DNA from: Nitrospirota bacterium
Lineage (GTDB): Bacteria > Nitrospirota_A > Leptospirillia > Leptospirillales > Leptospirillaceae
Assembly (NCBI GenBank): GCA_021829515.1
Contig: JAKBPM010000005.1
Location: forward strand, 1 to 56,828
Length of the DNA stretch: 56,828 bases
Direction: 5' to 3'
Below the pieces are notes generated by a model. The model saw nothing but the letters and a program-made list of their open reading frames with translations, searched no databases and was not told the DNA's origin. Within the stretch, counting starts at the first letter, position 1. Every line of letters starts with the position of its first letter. Positions 44,348 through 51,690 of this stretch are shown piece by piece. The translations under genes were made by a program, and so were the position numbers.

Positions 44348-45739
44348 TTGGGATTTTATATCTACTCCCGATCCATCAGGGATACTGCTCCGCATAAAAA
44401 AATTCTCGACCTGATTGTTGTCGATCCCCGAATAGCTTGTTTCATCGTTGACGGGGATGGGAAAATTGTTCTGTTTAATGATACCCTTTCCTTTCACATT
44501 CAGGTTGGTTTCAAGTTTTTAGCCAGAAAACCCTATGAAGATGTTTTTGAAATCCTGGATTCCCAAAAAGGGGGGGCCCAGGGAGATCCTCATCATTTTG
44601 AGGAAAAGTTTGGCATAAGGGAGTTCCGTAATTTTGGAAAAAAGGGTGTTCTTCTCATGAAGAGCTATCCCCTCGGTCATTTGCCATCACCCGTAGCGAT
44701 CTACTTTCTCTCCAGGGAAGAGTTTCTTCCTTCAGAAAAAGAAATTTCCTCGACATTTCTTCCTTACCTTGCGCGGATGGCGGAAAAGCTTCAGCGTCCT
44801 GTCGGCAATATCCTTATGGGTAGCCATGACACAATGAGCATTGACAACCTTTCCCAGGGGTTGTTGACGACTCTTCCTGCAGCGTATCAGCTCATTAGGG
44901 TTTTTATGGCGGATGCGACATCCATGAGCGATTCAAGCCACTTTATCCGGATGGTGTATGAAGGCCCTCCCGAGAGCATGCGACAAAGTACTGAGGGTGT
45001 TCTTTACGGAGATACCATTTACTTCCGCACGCTTTCGGCTTCAAGCGTCCGACCGGCTCTTGTTGCCCATTCGGATCAATTGTGGAAGCACGAGGTTCTC
45101 CTTCCCTGCAACTGGTACCTTCATGTCTTTGCCTGGATAGGGATCCCGCTGATCTCTTTCGATGTCTGGAAAGAGCCCCTTCGGATCCGTTGGCAGGAGA
45201 TGGTTTCTGCCTGCGGATTTGAAATGGGAGAGTTCAGGAGCAAGGCTGGATTGCTTCCCTTCTATCAGATTGATGAACAGGGCATTTTTGATCGGGAAAG
45301 TCTGATCTTGGCCATGGAACACATGATCGGCCAGTCTCCTGTGCGCCCTTTTTCGATGATTCTTTTTCGATTGAAGTTCCAGGAGATTCAGGATGAGTTT
45401 ATTGATTTCCTGAAAAAAGCCAGAAGAAGCTCTGATCTTATCGGTAAAATTGATGAGGGAATTGTTATGATTTATCCTGATGTGGGGGACGGTGTTTCAA
45501 CGAGTGTCGAGATCCGTTATAAGGGTATACTGGAACGATTGAGCCTCACGGATTATCGCTTCCAGTGCAATCTCTCGAACCATTCCTTTCCGTCTTCCAA
45601 CTGGACCGGGGAGGAGCTTTTAGGTCAGCTGGTCAAGACTGAATCGATTCAGGTCAAGCCTCTGGAACATGCAGACAGGGAAATCCCCCAATTTGAAGAT
45701 TGGTTTAAACGATTCCTTCTGTTAAAGGATTTTGATTGA
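44348..45739 (+). CDS. PAS protein with degenerate GGDEF-like domain
   Basis: A 463-residue protein without membrane segments. Residues 20-75 look like a PAS domain (ACFIVDGDGKIVLFND). Residues 170-270 may be GAF-like. Residues 310-410 follow the GGDEF fold pattern: GIFDRESLILAMEHMI, SMILFRLKFQEI, then KKARRSSDLIGKIDEGIVM, where IDEG stands in place of the GGDEF signature. If correct it cannot make c-di-GMP and would be a sensor or binding protein. The start is TTG 44348, with GGAG nine bases upstream. It overlaps the phosphoesterase gene. Confidence 0.6.
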   Translation: MGFYIYSRSIRDTAPHKKILDLIVVDPRIACFIVDGDGKIVLFNDTLSFHIQVGFKFLARKPYEDVFEILDSQKGGAQGDPHHFEEKFGIREFRNFGKKGVLLMKSYPLGHLPSPVAIYFLSREEFLPSEKEISSTFLPYLARMAEKLQRPVGNILMGSHDTMSIDNLSQGLLTTLPAAYQLIRVFMADATSMSDSSHFIRMVYEGPPESMRQSTEGVLYGDTIYFRTLSASSVRPALVAHSDQLWKHEVLLPCNWYLHVFAWIGIPLISFDVWKEPLRIRWQEMVSACGFEMGEFRSKAGLLPFYQIDEQGIFDRESLILAMEHMIGQSPVRPFSMILFRLKFQEIQDEFIDFLKKARRSSDLIGKIDEGIVMIYPDVGDGVSTSVEIRYKGILERLSLTDYRFQCNLSNHSFPSSNWTGEELLGQLVKTESIQVKPLEHADREIPQFEDWFKRFLLLKDFD

Positions 45740-46764
45740 TGTCCAATGATGGTTTTTTGTTCAATGATGTAATGATCCGAATGGTTTCAAGAGGGATGGT
45801 CCTGTTCGTTTCCTTGTTTTTTCCCGCTCTTTCCATGGCCTCCTCTCCTCCACCGCATATTGTCATTTTCATTCTTGAAAACAAGGGTTATTCACAGATC
45901 ATAGGCAATTCCCATGCACCGTTCCTGAATGCCCTTGCAAAAAAGAATATGGTTATGACGAACTATCACGCAATGACCCATCCGAGCCTTCCCAATTATG
46001 TGGAACTGGTTGCAGGATCCAGCGGTACAAGTCATTCGGATGATCCCTCCCAGAGATTTGCTGTCTCGACGGTGGTAGACAAACTGGAGTCAAAGGGATT
46101 CACGGTCAGTGGCTATTTCGAGGGGTTGCCCTATGCGGGATTCGATGGGGACCGATATCCTTCCCGGCACCCTGTTTATGTTCAAAAGCATAATCCTTTC
46201 ATGTTGATTCCCTCCCTGAGGAATGATCCCAAAAGAGCCGTATTCGACCGTCCGCTTGAAGATCTTGATAAAGATCTCAAGCGAGGCCATCTTCCCAATC
46301 TTTCTTACGTTGTTCCGGGACTTTGCCATGATATGCATGGAGGTGGGGCCTGCAAGAAAAACAGCACATCTTCATTGATTGAAGCAGGTGATTTATTTAT
46401 GTCGAAATGGGTTCCCAAAATCATGGCTTCTGAAGATTTCAGAAAAGGTGGCGTCATCCTTATTGTCTGGGATGAGGGAAGGGGGTTTTTTCATCACCCT
46501 TTTTTACGCCAGCCGTTTCCAGGGAAGGGGGGGCGTGTTCCGCTGATTTGTGTGACAAGCCGCCACAAGGGCCACCTTGAATTTTCTGAATACAGCGACC
46601 ATCGGGTTCTGCTGAATGCTATTCTTGCAAGATTCGGTTTGTCATCGGTTCCGAACGGAGATCCGCCGTCCAGATTCCCCGGAGTTTTTATGGAAGACGA
46701 CTATCCGGGGAGTGGGACATTCTTTTACCCAGGAAAAATAAGTACAACCCAAGAAAAGCAGTGA
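45739..46764 (+). CDS. Secreted phosphoesterase/acid phosphatase-like protein
   Basis: About 341 residues. An N-terminal hydrophobic segment (GMVLFVSLFFPALSMAS) is a signal peptide. The alkaline-phosphatase-fold phosphoesterase family is indicated by HIVIFILENKGYSQIIG, the nucleophile region HPSLPNYVELVAGSSG, CHDMHGGG and VILIVWDEGRG. Family members act on phosphate monoesters or phospholipids; the substrate here is unknown. ATG 45739 overlaps the stop of the PAS gene; ATG 45772 would give a shorter signal peptide. Its 3' end overlaps the convergent small membrane gene by 77 bp. Confidence 0.82.
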   Translation: MSNDGFLFNDVMIRMVSRGMVLFVSLFFPALSMASSPPPHIVIFILENKGYSQIIGNSHAPFLNALAKKNMVMTNYHAMTHPSLPNYVELVAGSSGTSHSDDPSQRFAVSTVVDKLESKGFTVSGYFEGLPYAGFDGDRYPSRHPVYVQKHNPFMLIPSLRNDPKRAVFDRPLEDLDKDLKRGHLPNLSYVVPGLCHDMHGGGACKKNSTSSLIEAGDLFMSKWVPKIMASEDFRKGGVILIVWDEGRGFFHHPFLRQPFPGKGGRVPLICVTSRHKGHLEFSEYSDHRVLLNAILARFGLSSVPNGDPPSRFPGVFMEDDYPGSGTFFYPGKISTTQEKQ

Positions 46765-46981
46765 CAGTCCCACAGATTGTAATCACTTGAAGTCCTGTAT
46801 CTCCCACAAAGGAATGGGCGTGAATGTCATCTCTGACAAGACCGAGGAAAACAGGGCCTATGGCTGAAGGGATGGCTGCGATGAAAATGATGATTCCGAT
46901 GGTCATGAGGCGTTTTCTGATCAAGGGAGAACCTTTCTGTTGAATCTTGTTCTGTGCATTCTTCTGGAGCCTTCTGTCCAT
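46688..46981 (-). CDS. Small two-helix membrane protein
   Basis: A 97-residue protein. A basic N-terminus (DRRLQKNAQNKIQQKGSPLIRKR) is followed by two membrane helices (about residues 27-48 and 65-84) and a short tail. No family is recognised. The gene overlaps the convergent phosphoesterase gene by 77 bp; an unusual amount, which lowers confidence, but composition and the twin-helix pattern argue that it is real. Confidence 0.5.
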   Translation of the reverse strand: MDRRLQKNAQNKIQQKGSPLIRKRLMTIGIIIFIAAIPSAIGPVFLGLVRDDIHAHSFVGDTGLQVITICGTVTAFLGLYLFFLGKRMSHSPDSRLP

Positions 46982-47026
46982 TCTAATTCCCGTCCTGTTT
47001 TTTATAAAGCGTCTTTTTCATCTCTC

Positions 47027-47054
47027 TCGACCATTGGCTCAAAAATGTTATGAT
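47027..47054 (+). promoter_or_regulatory. Promoter of dsrE-tusA
   Basis: TCGACC (47027-47032), a 16-base spacer and TATGAT (47049-47054) preceded by TGT form an extended -10 promoter 52 bases before the GTG start at 47106. Confidence 0.5.
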
Positions 47055-47105
47055 GGCAAAGAGGTGGATCCTTGTTGTTCTTTTTGATTAAAAGAGGGGG
47101 CGGTT

Positions 47106-47498
47106 GTGGAAAAACTATCAGTGGTTCTGGCTTCGGACGAGTTTGAAAAACTTCAGGCTGGATGCATGATGGCTTCTGTTGCTTCAGTCTCGGGGATAGA
47201 GGTCAATGTTTTTGTCACGATGGCGGCAATGACCTGTTTTCGTCAAAAGACGGTCGCTGACCGCAGTTTTCCCAAAATTGGTGAAGTGGGGCAGGCAGCA
47301 ATCAGAAAGAAGGCTCCGCTCTTCTCCGATTTGTTGATTCAGGGAAAAGAGATGGGGTCATTGAAGGTCTTTGCCTGTGCGTTGGCGCTTGACCTGATCG
47401 ACTCAAAACTGGAGGAAATGGTTCCGGTCTTTGATGAGGTGGTTGGTGTCGCGACATTTTTGGGAAAAGCTGAAGGGGGACAGGTACTCTTTGTCTGA
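47106..47498 (+). CDS. DsrE-family sulfur-carrier-like protein
   Basis: A 130-residue protein of the DsrE/DsrF fold: SVVLASDEFEKLQAGCMMAS, then VNVFVTMAAMTCFRQ, ending with a Leu/Ala-rich helix and GVATFLGKA. Cys20 or Cys45 could carry persulfide sulfur. DsrE2-type proteins exchange sulfane sulfur with TusA. The start is GTG 47106 with GAGGGGG upstream. A TusA gene follows by 27 bp, the classic pairing in sulfur-trafficking clusters. Confidence 0.82.
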   Translation: MEKLSVVLASDEFEKLQAGCMMASVASVSGIEVNVFVTMAAMTCFRQKTVADRSFPKIGEVGQAAIRKKAPLFSDLLIQGKEMGSLKVFACALALDLIDSKLEEMVPVFDEVVGVATFLGKAEGGQVLFV

Positions 47499-47525
47499 AT
47501 GTGAAAAAGGGATAGGGAGAGAATC

Positions 47526-47771
47526 ATGAGTGAAGAAACTGTAAAACCAGACGAGGTGATTGATGCAAGAGGGCTTTACTGTCCTGGCCCTCTTATGGAG
47601 CTGATCCGGGTCATCTCGGTCAAGCCCGTTGGAACTGTTTTGAAGGTGTTGTCCTCTGATGAGGGATCAGCCAAGGATATTCCGGCCTGGATTTCCAAGG
47701 TTGGCCAGCAATATATCGGCACAGAAAAATCCGATGGATACTGGGAACTGCTGGTCAAAAAAGTCAAGTAA
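47526..47771 (+). CDS. tusA: TusA/SirA-family sulfurtransferase
   Basis: An 81-residue protein with the family signature DARGLYCPGPLMELIRV; the Cys in CPGP carries persulfide sulfur. The second half (VLKVLSSDEGSAKDIPAW) is typical. TusA hands sulfur to tRNA modification, molybdenum cofactor or oxidative sulfur pathways. With DsrE upstream the oxidative or general trafficking role is favoured; no hdr or rhodanese gene is adjacent. Confidence 0.92.
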   Translation: MSEETVKPDEVIDARGLYCPGPLMELIRVISVKPVGTVLKVLSSDEGSAKDIPAWISKVGQQYIGTEKSDGYWELLVKKVK

Positions 47772-47868
47772 CCGATGAATTGGACCTTCCCCTGGAGGGT
47801 GACTTCAGTGAAATACCGAATCAATCATGTTTAACGTTTTTTGAGGACTGAAATCACTCTCTCCAGGC

Positions 47869-49119
47869 TCATGCTTGTGAAAATTTCAGAATATAGCTGA
47901 TCAGCTGCTTCTGAGTAATCCCGATATCGTGCGTCGAATAGGTCGGAAAATGTCGTTCGTTTGTCCCGATGGCGAGTTCAATGGTGTAGGGTTTCTCCAG
48001 AAAAGTTTGACGTGCTGAAAAAAGAACAAGAATTTTGGCCATTCCTGTCACGATGTCATCTCCCTGGTAACCCAGAAGAACTCCAATCTCCCCCCCTGAC
48101 ACTCCAATGAGCGTTCCCACGGGATAGATCCCTACCATATTGGCGAGTGTCCGGCTGATATCCCGGTCAAGCCCCATATTGTTCTGAAGAAGGAAGGACA
48201 TGGCCTTGTGGGGAGTCATGCCTTTTCGGTAGACCCTGTCGGCGGTTAGCGCTTCATAGACATCAAGGACCATGATTCCCTGAGAAACAGGGTGAATGCT
48301 TGGAAGTTCCAGACCATAAGGATATCCCTTTCCTCCGTGACGCTCATGATGCTCCACAGCGACCTTTGCCGCGAGATTTCGAAGATCAGGTTCAGGAGAT
48401 TTTTTCAGAAACTGGGAGCCCAAAAGAGGATGCTTTCGCATCTGCTCCCACTCTTCCGGCGTGAGACGGGAAGGTTTTTTAAGGATCTCCATCGGAATAA
48501 AGATTTTCCCAAGATCATGGAGTGAGGCAGCCATGCCCCATGACATCCATTCTTCTTCAGGATATTTTTTTCTGATGGCATATCCGACCGCGAGCATCAT
48601 TGTATTGGCTGAATGAACAAACGTCTCATCATCGTTTCCGGAAATGTCTGCAAGAAATGAGGTAGAGCTCTTGTTCTGAAGAATCATGTCGATCGTTTGC
48701 CGGACCATTTCCCGGATTTTCTTTGTATCCATCGCCCTGCCCATGCGGGCTTCATTGAAAGATCCTTCAAGAATAAAGGCTGTTTCTTTCTGGATTCGTT
48801 CGATTTCGGAGAGTTCCTTTGTGATCGGTTCCGGAAGTTCTGTTGTACCCTCTTCCGGTGGAGGGAGCGATTCACTATTGATGGTGTCAGGTTTTTTGTT
48901 GACCGTTTTGGAGGGGGAATCCTGTTTGGCTATGTGCCCTTTATCCACAATAAATTCGACCGAGACCTTCTGGATTCCGTTTTTTCGGAGCCGCTCAATA
49001 TCTTCGTTTGAGCGAATCGTAAAATGATGAGAGACAAGGGTTGTCTCAAACCAGTTTCGATCAACTCCTACAACGGTCATCCCAATCTTGAGGTCGTTTA
49101 CCAGTAACGTTTTTTTCAT
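47869..49119 (-). CDS. HD-GYP domain c-di-GMP phosphodiesterase-like protein
   Basis: A 416-residue cytoplasmic protein. An N-terminal DUF3391-like domain (VNDLKIGMTVVGVDRNWFET) and a linker precede an HD-GYP domain: HD at ASLHDLGKIFIP, HHERHGGKGYPYGLELP, and DVYEALTADRVYRKG. These match the metal and GYP motifs of enzymes that cut c-di-GMP to pGpG or GMP. AAGGGA lies just before ATG 49119. With the diguanylate cyclase at 25063 the window holds both arms of c-di-GMP turnover. Confidence 0.92.
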   Translation of the reverse strand: MKKTLLVNDLKIGMTVVGVDRNWFETTLVSHHFTIRSNEDIERLRKNGIQKVSVEFIVDKGHIAKQDSPSKTVNKKPDTINSESLPPPEEGTTELPEPITKELSEIERIQKETAFILEGSFNEARMGRAMDTKKIREMVRQTIDMILQNKSSTSFLADISGNDDETFVHSANTMMLAVGYAIRKKYPEEEWMSWGMAASLHDLGKIFIPMEILKKPSRLTPEEWEQMRKHPLLGSQFLKKSPEPDLRNLAAKVAVEHHERHGGKGYPYGLELPSIHPVSQGIMVLDVYEALTADRVYRKGMTPHKAMSFLLQNNMGLDRDISRTLANMVGIYPVGTLIGVSGGEIGVLLGYQGDDIVTGMAKILVLFSARQTFLEKPYTIELAIGTNERHFPTYSTHDIGITQKQLISYILKFSQA

Positions 49120-49166
49120 CAGGTCCCTTCCCGGAGTCTAGGGGGATTCCGTTTCGGAGAGATCTA

Positions 49167-50162
49167 TTACCAATCGATTCCCTTCCCGGGATCTCCAATC
49201 AGACTCAGCGCTTCTCCCATTTGGGAGGTTAAACCTCCCATCATTAACAACGTGGCTGCTTGCCAGATCAATGCCTTTCGATGAGGATGAAGAGGGTTCT
49301 TGATGAGTTCGTGATAGTACAGTGTATAAGCCTCCGTTGTCGGAGGAACGGTGATGGGTTCAACCTTTTCATTAACCGGTGGGAGAAACTCCGGAACAAG
49401 ATCCGGAATGGAGTTGACTGGAACGATTTTTGTAGCTCTGTGGGTAAAGAGTCCAATACTCCCCTCTTGCCCTCCAACGAAGGTTACTTTTGCATGAGGA
49501 TGGGCTGTCCTGACCATGGATTCCATGGCTGGGAGAATCGTTTCGTGGAAATATCCGATCGCCAAATGAGAGACATTCATGGGGTTCAAGGCTTTTTCGA
49601 CAGTGTTGAAAAGGGATCGAAGGCCGAGCTCCCTTCTGATCGGGGCCATTCGGGCGAGCTCGGGAGTGATATCCTCCTGTGACAGACAGACAATGCTATT
49701 TTTTTCTAAATCCGATAAGGCATTTTCCGGTCTGGAAACGGAAAGTCCCAGATTCTTCCAAAGGGGGATCAGGCCAACACCAAACTTTGCGGGGAGATCC
49801 TGGTAGCCGTGGAGAACAATAGGAAGTCCTGCCCTTGATGCGAGTATGGCAGCTGGAATCCATAAGCCCGGACTCCTTGAGTGGCCATCATAGGGGCACC
49901 CGAGATCAAGTGCCTTGAGAGGTGTTGCTGAAGGAGGAATTTTGAGGAAGGACTGGAGTGCGAGAAGAAAACCCTCCATTTCAGACGATGTTTCTCCTTT
50001 TGTCCTTAATGCCAGTAGAAATCCTCCAATTTGGGCAGGTGTTGCACTTCCTGACAAGATCAGCTGACAAGCTTCAAAAGCTTCATCACGTGAAAGACCT
50101 CTTGACCCCTTGGGGCCGGTACCGATGGATTTGATGAGTTCTTTCATCTTGTTTTCAGTCAT
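49167..50162 (-). CDS. TrpD2/YbiB-like glycosyltransferase-fold protein
   Basis: A 331-residue homologue of anthranilate phosphoribosyltransferase. The N-terminal helices (SRDEAFEACQLILSGSATPAQIGGFLLALRTKG) fit TrpD. The PRPP-binding GTGGD loop is replaced by LDLGCPYDGHSRS, as in TrpD2/YbiB proteins, which bind nucleic acid and lack the enzyme activity in E. coli. True trpD is therefore unlikely. It overlaps mazG by 4 bp, and the HD-GYP gene follows after 47 bp. Confidence 0.82.
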   Translation of the reverse strand: MTENKMKELIKSIGTGPKGSRGLSRDEAFEACQLILSGSATPAQIGGFLLALRTKGETSSEMEGFLLALQSFLKIPPSATPLKALDLGCPYDGHSRSPGLWIPAAILASRAGLPIVLHGYQDLPAKFGVGLIPLWKNLGLSVSRPENALSDLEKNSIVCLSQEDITPELARMAPIRRELGLRSLFNTVEKALNPMNVSHLAIGYFHETILPAMESMVRTAHPHAKVTFVGGQEGSIGLFTHRATKIVPVNSIPDLVPEFLPPVNEKVEPITVPPTTEAYTLYYHELIKNPLHPHRKALIWQAATLLMMGGLTSQMGEALSLIGDPGKGIDW

Positions 50163-50989
50163 CCGGATCCCTCTTTTTTCTTGGCTTCAATCCACATGTC
50201 GTTCCACTCTTCCGGTGACAGCGATGACAGGGCTCTGTTAGAGAGGGAAGCATCCAGCTCCATTTGATGGAAACGATCCCTAAAGCGTTTGTTGGCCTGG
50301 AGGAGTGCCTCTTCCGTCCGGATTCCGAGATGCCTGCCATAGGAGGATAGTGCCAGAAGCAAATCTCCCAGTTCGTGTTTCAGTCGATCAGGAGATTCAT
50401 GGCGCGCTTGAGAGAGTTCTTCAAGCTCTTCTTCGACTTTTTCCCATGCACCATCTGCGGATACCCAGTCAAACCCCACCCGACCCGCTTTTTTGCCAAG
50501 TTTTTGTGCAGCATCAAGTGCCGACATTGATTTCGGGATACCGTCAAGCATCGATTTTCTGTCCTGATGTTCTTCTTCGGTTTTTTTGATTGCTTCCCAT
50601 GTTTCCCATATAGCCTCAATTTTCTTATCAGGATTGGGCTCAAGGAACACATGAGGGTGCCGACGAATCATCTTGTCTGCGGACATGTTGAAAAGATCTG
50701 ATGTCAGAAGGCCGTTTTTTTCCCAGAGGATTTGTCGCATGAAGAGCAGAACGGTGAAGAGATCTGATATCTCTGATGAAATTTCAGGCAAGTTGTCTGT
50801 CGAGATCGCGTCAGCCAGCTCATGAAACTCTTCCCGTAGGTCTTCAAGAAGTTTCGGAAGAGTCTGTGCCCGGTCAAACGCACATCCTTCAGGTCCACGA
50901 AGTCGTCCAATGACATCAATCAATCGGGAAAGAGCTTCCCCATCGGGGTCTTTTCCCGTTTTCTTGTCGAAATCTGTCGGTTCTTTCAA
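50159..50989 (-). CDS. mazG: MazG nucleoside triphosphate pyrophosphohydrolase
   Basis: A 276-residue protein with two MazG repeats. The N-terminal one has LREEFHELADAI and SDLFTVLLFM; the C-terminal one has WEKVEEELEELSQA and ELGDLLLALSSYG, the EExxE and ExxD metal motifs. It hydrolyses NTPs and dNTPs to monophosphates, clearing damaged nucleotides or lowering ppGpp. The start is TTG 50989, with AGGAC nine bases upstream. It heads the mazG-trpD2-HD-GYP unit. Confidence 0.93.
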   Translation of the reverse strand: MKEPTDFDKKTGKDPDGEALSRLIDVIGRLRGPEGCAFDRAQTLPKLLEDLREEFHELADAISTDNLPEISSEISDLFTVLLFMRQILWEKNGLLTSDLFNMSADKMIRRHPHVFLEPNPDKKIEAIWETWEAIKKTEEEHQDRKSMLDGIPKSMSALDAAQKLGKKAGRVGFDWVSADGAWEKVEEELEELSQARHESPDRLKHELGDLLLALSSYGRHLGIRTEEALLQANKRFRDRFHQMELDASLSNRALSSLSPEEWNDMWIEAKKKEGSG

Positions 50990-51236
50990 TCACTTTGTCC
51001 TTTCATTGTCTGAATAACTGCGATCATAAAATGGTGCAAGAAAATATTCAATGAGTCCGGCTTATTTTTAAAGATGGTAACAGAAAAAGGAAAAAGCATC
51101 GTGGAAAAATGGTGTATGCCCGTGATCTTTTGAAAGATTGGAAAATGGCCGGTTCATGGGGTTGCGGAAAGGTATGGGGGAAATCGGACCGGATACGATG
51201 GAATGGACGTAAGGGAGTATCAGGTTATAGAAACTG

Positions 51237-51271
51237 AAAACAGGGTCCCCATCCTATGAATGGGAACCCTG
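51237..51271 (-). terminator. Terminator after the 43-residue peptide gene
   Basis: CAGGGT/ACCCTG plus CCCAT/ATGGG (51241-51271) form an 11-bp stem with one mismatch and a 7-base loop. On the minus strand TTTT follows directly. It lies 11 bases after the peptide gene stop, ending that short transcript. Confidence 0.7.
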
Positions 51272-51281
51272 CTTCGATCAA

Positions 51282-51413
51282 TCAGAAGGTTCCGATACCA
51301 CCGATAAGGGGAGCCTGAAATTTCTCGAAAATCACAAAAAGAAGAACAGGGAAAACGGTAATAAAGGCAAAAAGGACCATTGGGGCTGCACCAACTGATG
51401 CTTGTTTGTTCAT
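51282..51413 (-). CDS. 43-residue single-pass membrane peptide under sigma-54 control
   Basis: A complete small gene: ATG 51413, TGA at 51284-51282, with AAAAGGAG eight bases before the start. The peptide opens NKQASVGAAPM, has one strongly hydrophobic helix (residues 12-28, about VLFAFITVFPVLLFVIF), and ends EKFQAPLIGGIGTF. Codon use is normal for the window. A sigma-54-type promoter lies about 95 bases upstream, and a hairpin terminator follows at once, so it appears to be transcribed alone. I recognise no family. Position directly behind a sigma-54 activator suggests that the activator controls it. Confidence 0.7.
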   Translation of the reverse strand: MNKQASVGAAPMVLFAFITVFPVLLFVIFEKFQAPLIGGIGTF

Positions 51414-51505
51414 TGTCCGGCTCCTTTTAAAAACCCGCTAGGGCTTCCATTATGAATGGTTTTGATGTGGTACCAATCCTGTGCGGATGGTTACGAAAGT
51501 GGTTA

Positions 51506-51521
51506 AGCAAGCGGTATGCCC
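51506..51521 (-). promoter_or_regulatory. Sigma-54 (-24/-12) promoter
   Basis: The minus strand reads GGGCATACCGCTTGCT, against the consensus TGGCACGN4TTGCW. The essential GG and GC are ten bases apart, and TTGC plus the following T are exact. The predicted start is near 51495, giving a leader of about 80 nt before the peptide ATG at 51413. Confidence 0.65.
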
Positions 51522-51603
51522 AGAAATGATGAGGAGAATTTTTGAATTAAGTTATTGCGGGATAGTATTATTTTTTATAAGGAGAAATTGCGGCTATGCG
51601 AAT

Positions 51604-51690
51604 GTTTCTTTCTTGAATCAATGTTGCGAAACAATGTTTCTTCATAGTTTCAAAAATGAAACGAGTTTTGTTTCATGTTCAATCGTTTCA
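51604..51690 (-). promoter_or_regulatory. Cluster of GTTTC/GAAAC half-sites, likely activator binding sites
   Basis: Seven half-sites occur in 87 bp: GTTTC at 51604, 51636, 51647, 51670 and 51685, GAAAC at 51628 and 51658. Two form clean palindromes: GAAAC-AAT-GTTTC (51628-51640) and GTTTCA-AAAA-TGAAAC (51647-51662). They lie about 110-195 bp upstream of the predicted sigma-54 start, the usual place for enhancer sites, and overlap the last codons of the activator gene. Confidence 0.6.
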
